Below the pieces are notes generated by a model. The model had not been told where the DNA came from and made no database searches. It saw only the letters and a list, made by a program, of their open reading frames with translations. Shown in pieces: positions 52,401 to 58,400 of a stretch of 64,000 nucleotides of DNA; the stretch's first letter is position 1, and each line of letters opens with the position of its first letter. The DNA is from Cyclina sinensis (Eukaryota > Mollusca > Bivalvia > Venerida > Veneridae): assembly GCA_012932295.1 (NCBI GenBank), contig JAAONU010000010.1, positions 26,178,987 to 26,242,986 on the forward strand, read 5' to 3'. The position numbers and the translations under genes are program-made.

Positions 52401-55400
52401 TCAAGGTAAGTTATGTCGAAAGGTAGCTTCCCTAGACAGACTGTTTCTGGATACTTCAAAAATTAAATGCAGAAAGAGATATTATTCTAAACAATTGGTT
52501 ATTAGATTGAGGTCAAATATAATTAGATCTTTTCGTTAATTATTTCATATAAATTAGCACTGTATTTAGACATGTTAAGCAAAGTGCTTCATATCTTCAA
52601 ATTTTACGTTTTACCTACGTTTTGTCTGAATGGATATAATGTAGCTACTGTAGAATTACAAACACTTATATATAATTATGCAATATACTTTAATTTAAAA
52701 AGAATCAGAATTTCAATGGGTTTTCGAAATTCCTCAACACAACACTAAGCATTTCTATTTCTTTAATACATTTCTTCCTGCTGTGTTGTTGAAGTCTTCT
52801 AACTTTTTCCTAATCACTTAACTCTTTCGGCTTCTGATTTATTTCAGATATAGACGAATGCTCCAACTCTAGCTATCTCTGCAAAAACGGCAACTGCAAT
52901 AACAATGTTGGGACCTGGAGCTGTACATGCCCATCGGGTTACACAAGAAACGAAACCTCTCCTTCACGTATTGAATGCAAAGGTAATAACTGTTATTTGT
53001 CCATTTTAGTGAATCTGGCAATCAAGGATATTTAAGATTAGAATTTTTGTTCCTTAATTGTCTGTTGTTACATTTCAGTAAGTTTTCAATGTCTTTCCTT
53101 TATCTATTTATTCCTGATATTTAGTAAAAGGTGTTTTCTGGCATAAATGATAAATTCCTGAATTATTCGTTGATAGACATTTCATATTACCTGTTTTTGA
53201 CATTTCATTTTACTTGTTTGTTACATTTCATGTTACCCGTTTGTTTGACATTTCAAATTACCAATTTTTTGACATTTCATATTACCCATTTATTGACATT
53301 TCATATTACCCGTTTTTATTACCACATTTTTGACATTTCATGTTCCGATCTCTGTTGATTCCAATAATGCATAGTTATGAATGATAATGTCTCAGAATCG
53401 AATAAGCAAATCTTAGGTATCAGCTGAAAATATTTCAATGGAGGGAAACTCACTTTTGTAAAGTTTCATTTTGTCCTTCTAGAAATAAATGAGTGTGACG
53501 AATTCAAAAACAATAGTACCACAGAACAGCGCTGTGTCCATGGCAAATGCGTCAACAAACCAGGAAGTTGGAACTGTAGTTGCACGATAGACCGGAAGTG
53601 GCAAGCAGTCGGGAATGACACATATCCAGTGTACAGATGTCAAGGTATTCTTGTTTTTCTAAATAAAGTCTCCCAAAATTTTTGGCAGACATATCGTTTT
53701 CGCCTACACCGTCCGCCTGTTCGTCTGTGCGTCTGTCCGTTCGCATTAAGCTTGTCCGGCTATCACAGGTCAATTTACTAGCAGGATTTGACGAAACTTC
53801 ACAGAGTGATCAGTACTAACCCTAGTTTGCATATCGCCTGGATGTTCCGCTTCGCTGGCCAAAATGGTCGTCAGAGCTAAAAATAGAAAAATCTTATCTG
53901 GCTTTCATAAGTCAAACTGTCAGCGGGATTTCGACGAAACTTACAGGAGTGATCAGTACTAACATTTATTGTGTATATTGCCTGAACGTTCCGCTTCACT
54001 GCTCAACATGGTCGCCATAAAAATAGAAAACTCTTGTCCGGCTTTCACAGGTCAAACTGCTGGCCGTATTTCGAAGAAACTTCACAAGAGTGATCAGCAC
54101 AATTACTAGTTATGCTTTCGGGATTTTGACAAAACTTCACAGGAGTGATCAGTGCTAACCATAGTTGTGTATGTTGCCTGCACGGTTCGCTTCGCTGCAC
54201 AGGTTGGCCGCCAGAGCTAAAAATAGAAAAATCTTGTCCGGCTTTCACAGGTGAAACTGCAGTATTTCGAGGAAACTTAACAAGAGTGATCAGTACCACC
54301 CCTAGTTATGTATATCGCCAGCAGGTTCTGCTTCGCTACAAAAATGGCTGCCAGAGCTCAAAATAGAAAAACATTGTCCGGCTTATACAGGTCAACATGC
54401 TGGCGGGATTTCGACGAAACTTCACAGGAGTGATCTGTACTAACCCCTGTTGTGTATATTGCCTGAACGTTCTGCTTCGCTGCAAAGGATGGCCACCAGA
54501 GCTAAAAATAGAAAAATCTTGTCCGACTTAAAAAAAATACTTCTTCCACCAGGCTGATATTATAGCCCTTCAGGAAATGTGGAAAAGTGCTAATGACATA
54601 GTTCAATCCCCCAAAACACGACACAAAGCTGTGTGCTTTCGTAGACCAACACAACAAAAGAAGCAGTCTCCAAGAGGAGGTGTTGGGATTTTTGTCCACC
54701 AAGACTTTGACTTTATGCGTATTGATACTTCTATGGCAGATATTGAATGTGTTGTCTTCATATAACATCTTCGTCTTTATCAGTATTGAAGGTTTATAAA
54801 CCTCCACTACTTCACCTGCATTATTTCTGGGAACAGCTCAGTGTCATTCTTTACAATTTACCAACTTCATAAGCAATTGTTTTTGGTGATTTAAATGCAC
54901 CAGGGGCAGCTAGTGTGCTCGAACAAACCATGACTAACTTCAATCAACTTATAACAATTCCTACTTCAATTCGACAAACGCTGATTCGATTGATCAATTA
55001 TATGTGAAAAACCTTGCAGTTGTACAATCTGGAATTGCTATCATGCAATTATATATGCAAACATTCGGATTAACAACAACACAGAGCCTCTATGAACAAC
55101 TGATTCATCTGTATTTGATAACTTAAACTACTTCAGATATTCAACCCCAGTTGTCACTAGGTAACCAATATGTTTACCTTCTGATTGTAAAAACATTAAG
55201 TATTTCATCATTTCCTCAGCACTCAGCTTCACCTACATCTATTAAATCTGTTAAAACCAACTGCAACTTACGTTTTGACTTTCACCCTGCATACCCAAAA
55301 AACAAGCCGCTGTTCCATCTAAGCTTAGAGTACAAAAGGGGAATCATATGGGTTTTTTTGTCCAAAAAAATCCCATCTAGTTTTATTTTGAAATTAACTT

Positions 55401-58400
55401 CAATTATACTAATCAGTGTAAGTTTGAGGGCTATGATATCTAGATCAACCATTTTGTGGCGAGACTCTTTAATGCCTATTCGAGCATAGGTTATATATCT
55501 TTAAGATTGTACGAAATGACGACTTCGTGAATGAATAGTTGTTCTCTGACCCAAACATGTTTGAATTTTGGATCATTTCAGTTTTTTTTTTAAATATGAT
55601 AACAATCAATATTCACCAGGTCCTTTTGACGACATTTATAATCAAAACTCTACAAACTCAGAAACTTCAGATAGCCTTGTCAATTGATCACTAGCATACG
55701 TTTCAGTTATGAAGTGTAACTCTCTGTGGGAATCCTAGTGGTCAATTCGTTGATAACAGGGTTTAATACATGTAAACTAATAGAATGTAGTAACTAATGT
55801 AATATTTCATGTAACTAAACTTATCTGGACTTTTTTTTATATGAAAATGTACTGTGTATCTATTTTATGTGCTATTGTCGAGTTCAAACATATTTTTCTG
55901 TTGTTTTTTTTTTCTCAATGTAATCTTCATATTGCCATGATACTTTTATCAGGGGACTACCAGTATATAGGAGAGGTCAAAATGCACTGGTATACACGTT
56001 CTGTTAAGGAGAGCCAGGTCGAGCAATTCTTTAACACCATGGTAAGCTTCTGAGTTTCATCTAATAATTCAAACATAGATTTATTTTAGAAAGGACATAT
56101 ACCCTAAAATCTGCAGTATTCCATTTTTCTCGAGAAATATGTAAATGTAATTGTTATTGAATAAATTATCGCCGGACGTCAAGGTGTCATTAAAAGTTCT
56201 AAAAACAAACAGCAAACTGAATGAACTAATTGTAGTTTTCATTTATACAGCTGTTGTTTAGGTAGATCGCACACTTTCGTGTTTGTTATTTGCCGTAAGG
56301 AAACATTTTAAACGATTACCTTATTTTCTGTTCATAATTGTGACCACAGTGTTTCTGATCCTGCAGCTGGGCGACCAGTGGTTGAAATTTCACATTTTAA
56401 AAAGTGAAGTTTGCGTTCTACTGCCAATTATCGGACTGAAAAAAGCTTAACTGATCAGATGCTTTGGACTGTAGTGTCACTATTTTGGGTGTTTTAATTT
56501 GTGTCTTGTGAAACATTCTTCAAAATTAAGCATTAAAAAACTACTAAACTTGTAAGACTGGTTCTGTCTACTGATTTTTTTATGTTATATGTTTTTTTTT
56601 ATAGATTACTTCGCTGTTTACAAAATCAAATGAAAGTAAAATTCCAGAACAAAATATAAAAATGGCAGACATATTTCTGAATGTTGAACTCTTGATTACA
56701 ACATTTCGGTGAGTAGCTTCTGAGCTCTTAAGAGACGTTTTGTAAACATTTTGTAAATATTTTTAAAATATGATGTAAATATTTTTAAAATATGTTGTAA
56801 ACATCTTATATATATTTTGTAAATATTTTTAAACATTTTGTAAGCATTTTGTAAATATTTTATAAACTGTAGATTCAGGTCCTTGGTTTTAATGCCAGTT
56901 GTCATAAATTGTATAAACCTTGAGACAATGTCATGATTCAGAATCCTGGAAACTTTTTAAAAAGTTAGTTTCAGAACAATTGGAATATCTTACTTAATAC
57001 ATTGGAAGCGTTTAAAAATATTTCCAGTTTCGTAGATGAGTAGGCATATAATTTTGTATATGTCGGTCGGTAGACACTTTGGTTTCCGACCATTATCTAG
57101 CGAACCCTTGGACCAACCTTTTTGAGACTTGGTATGTAGATTGGGAATGACCAGTAAATGACCCCCATGGTTTTTCATGTCACCAAGTCAAAGGTCAAGG
57201 TCGCAATGACCTTGACAAGTAAAGTGGTTTCCGATCAATATCTATAGAACACTTGGTCCCAGGTTGTTCAGTCCTACTAGGTTGATCATGACCAGTACAT
57301 GACCCTTATAGCTTTTCACATAACCAGGTTTAAGGTCAAGGTCACAATTAAAGCGACTTGGCGTATCTGATGCTTTTATTGTGGTCTGGACTTCTTTTAT
57401 GCCCTACACAGTTTGCGCATGTGCACTGAGTCCCATCGTTGCTGAGTATGTTGACGAAAATAAATCCGTCTACACGCATTTCATTGTTAGATTAGCTTTA
57501 GAAATTTTTAACATTCGTAGTGACAAAGTCAAATACAATGGATAAAGTATATAAAAAGATTTTTGGAAAAGGACAGTTTTGAATGTTTGAAACTTTTATA
57601 CAATTCGACCGTGTCTAATTTTTGCTGTCACTTGTTAAATGAATGGATAGCCAAAGTCTTGTTAAAAGGAAACCTAGTTAAACTTGTTTGACGCTTTCTT
57701 CGGAAATATTGAGCTTATTTGAGTTAGTAATAGTTCGAGTGAGAGATTCTGCCTTAATCAGTGGGAACCCAAAGCTTTGTATGTTATAATTTGTTAGCTC
57801 TAAAGAAATCATGACAAATGGGCATTAAAAAAAGAAACATGTCTTGTAACCTCTTAGTTATATACACCTATGGTAACTGAATTATTTTGTAGCAGGGTCA
57901 AACGTTATGTGATAAAACAGGTTGATATGAATCAATTTATTTTTACTTTCTCATTGTAGCAACGGAGATTGGTTTGAAACAATAGACGTAAAATACATAT
58001 TACATCTTGGGGAATCTGTTACTCCAAACTGGGTCAGAACATTTCAAGAAAAGGTTTTCAACAACAGTAAACGTTTTGCACCTGAAGGAAGCACAGTGCT
58101 AATCATAAACAATTCTATTTGGAATGGTAATATTTTTATCATTAAAATGATCTAAGAATCATTAAAACTGAAGCAGCCTCTGCGCTTCTATCAAAAATAA
58201 AAATGTAAAAGAACACGTCGATTTGTTATTTACTTCTTCAAATATGTTATAACAGAAATGCTATAACACATCTAGATTTACTGAATCCACTTTTAATAGT
58301 GTTATACATATCCACTAAAAATATTGTTAAACATGTCAACAAAGCTACAACTATCTACGTTGTAAAAATTCAACCTCGTATCTTATCAAAATCTATTTCA

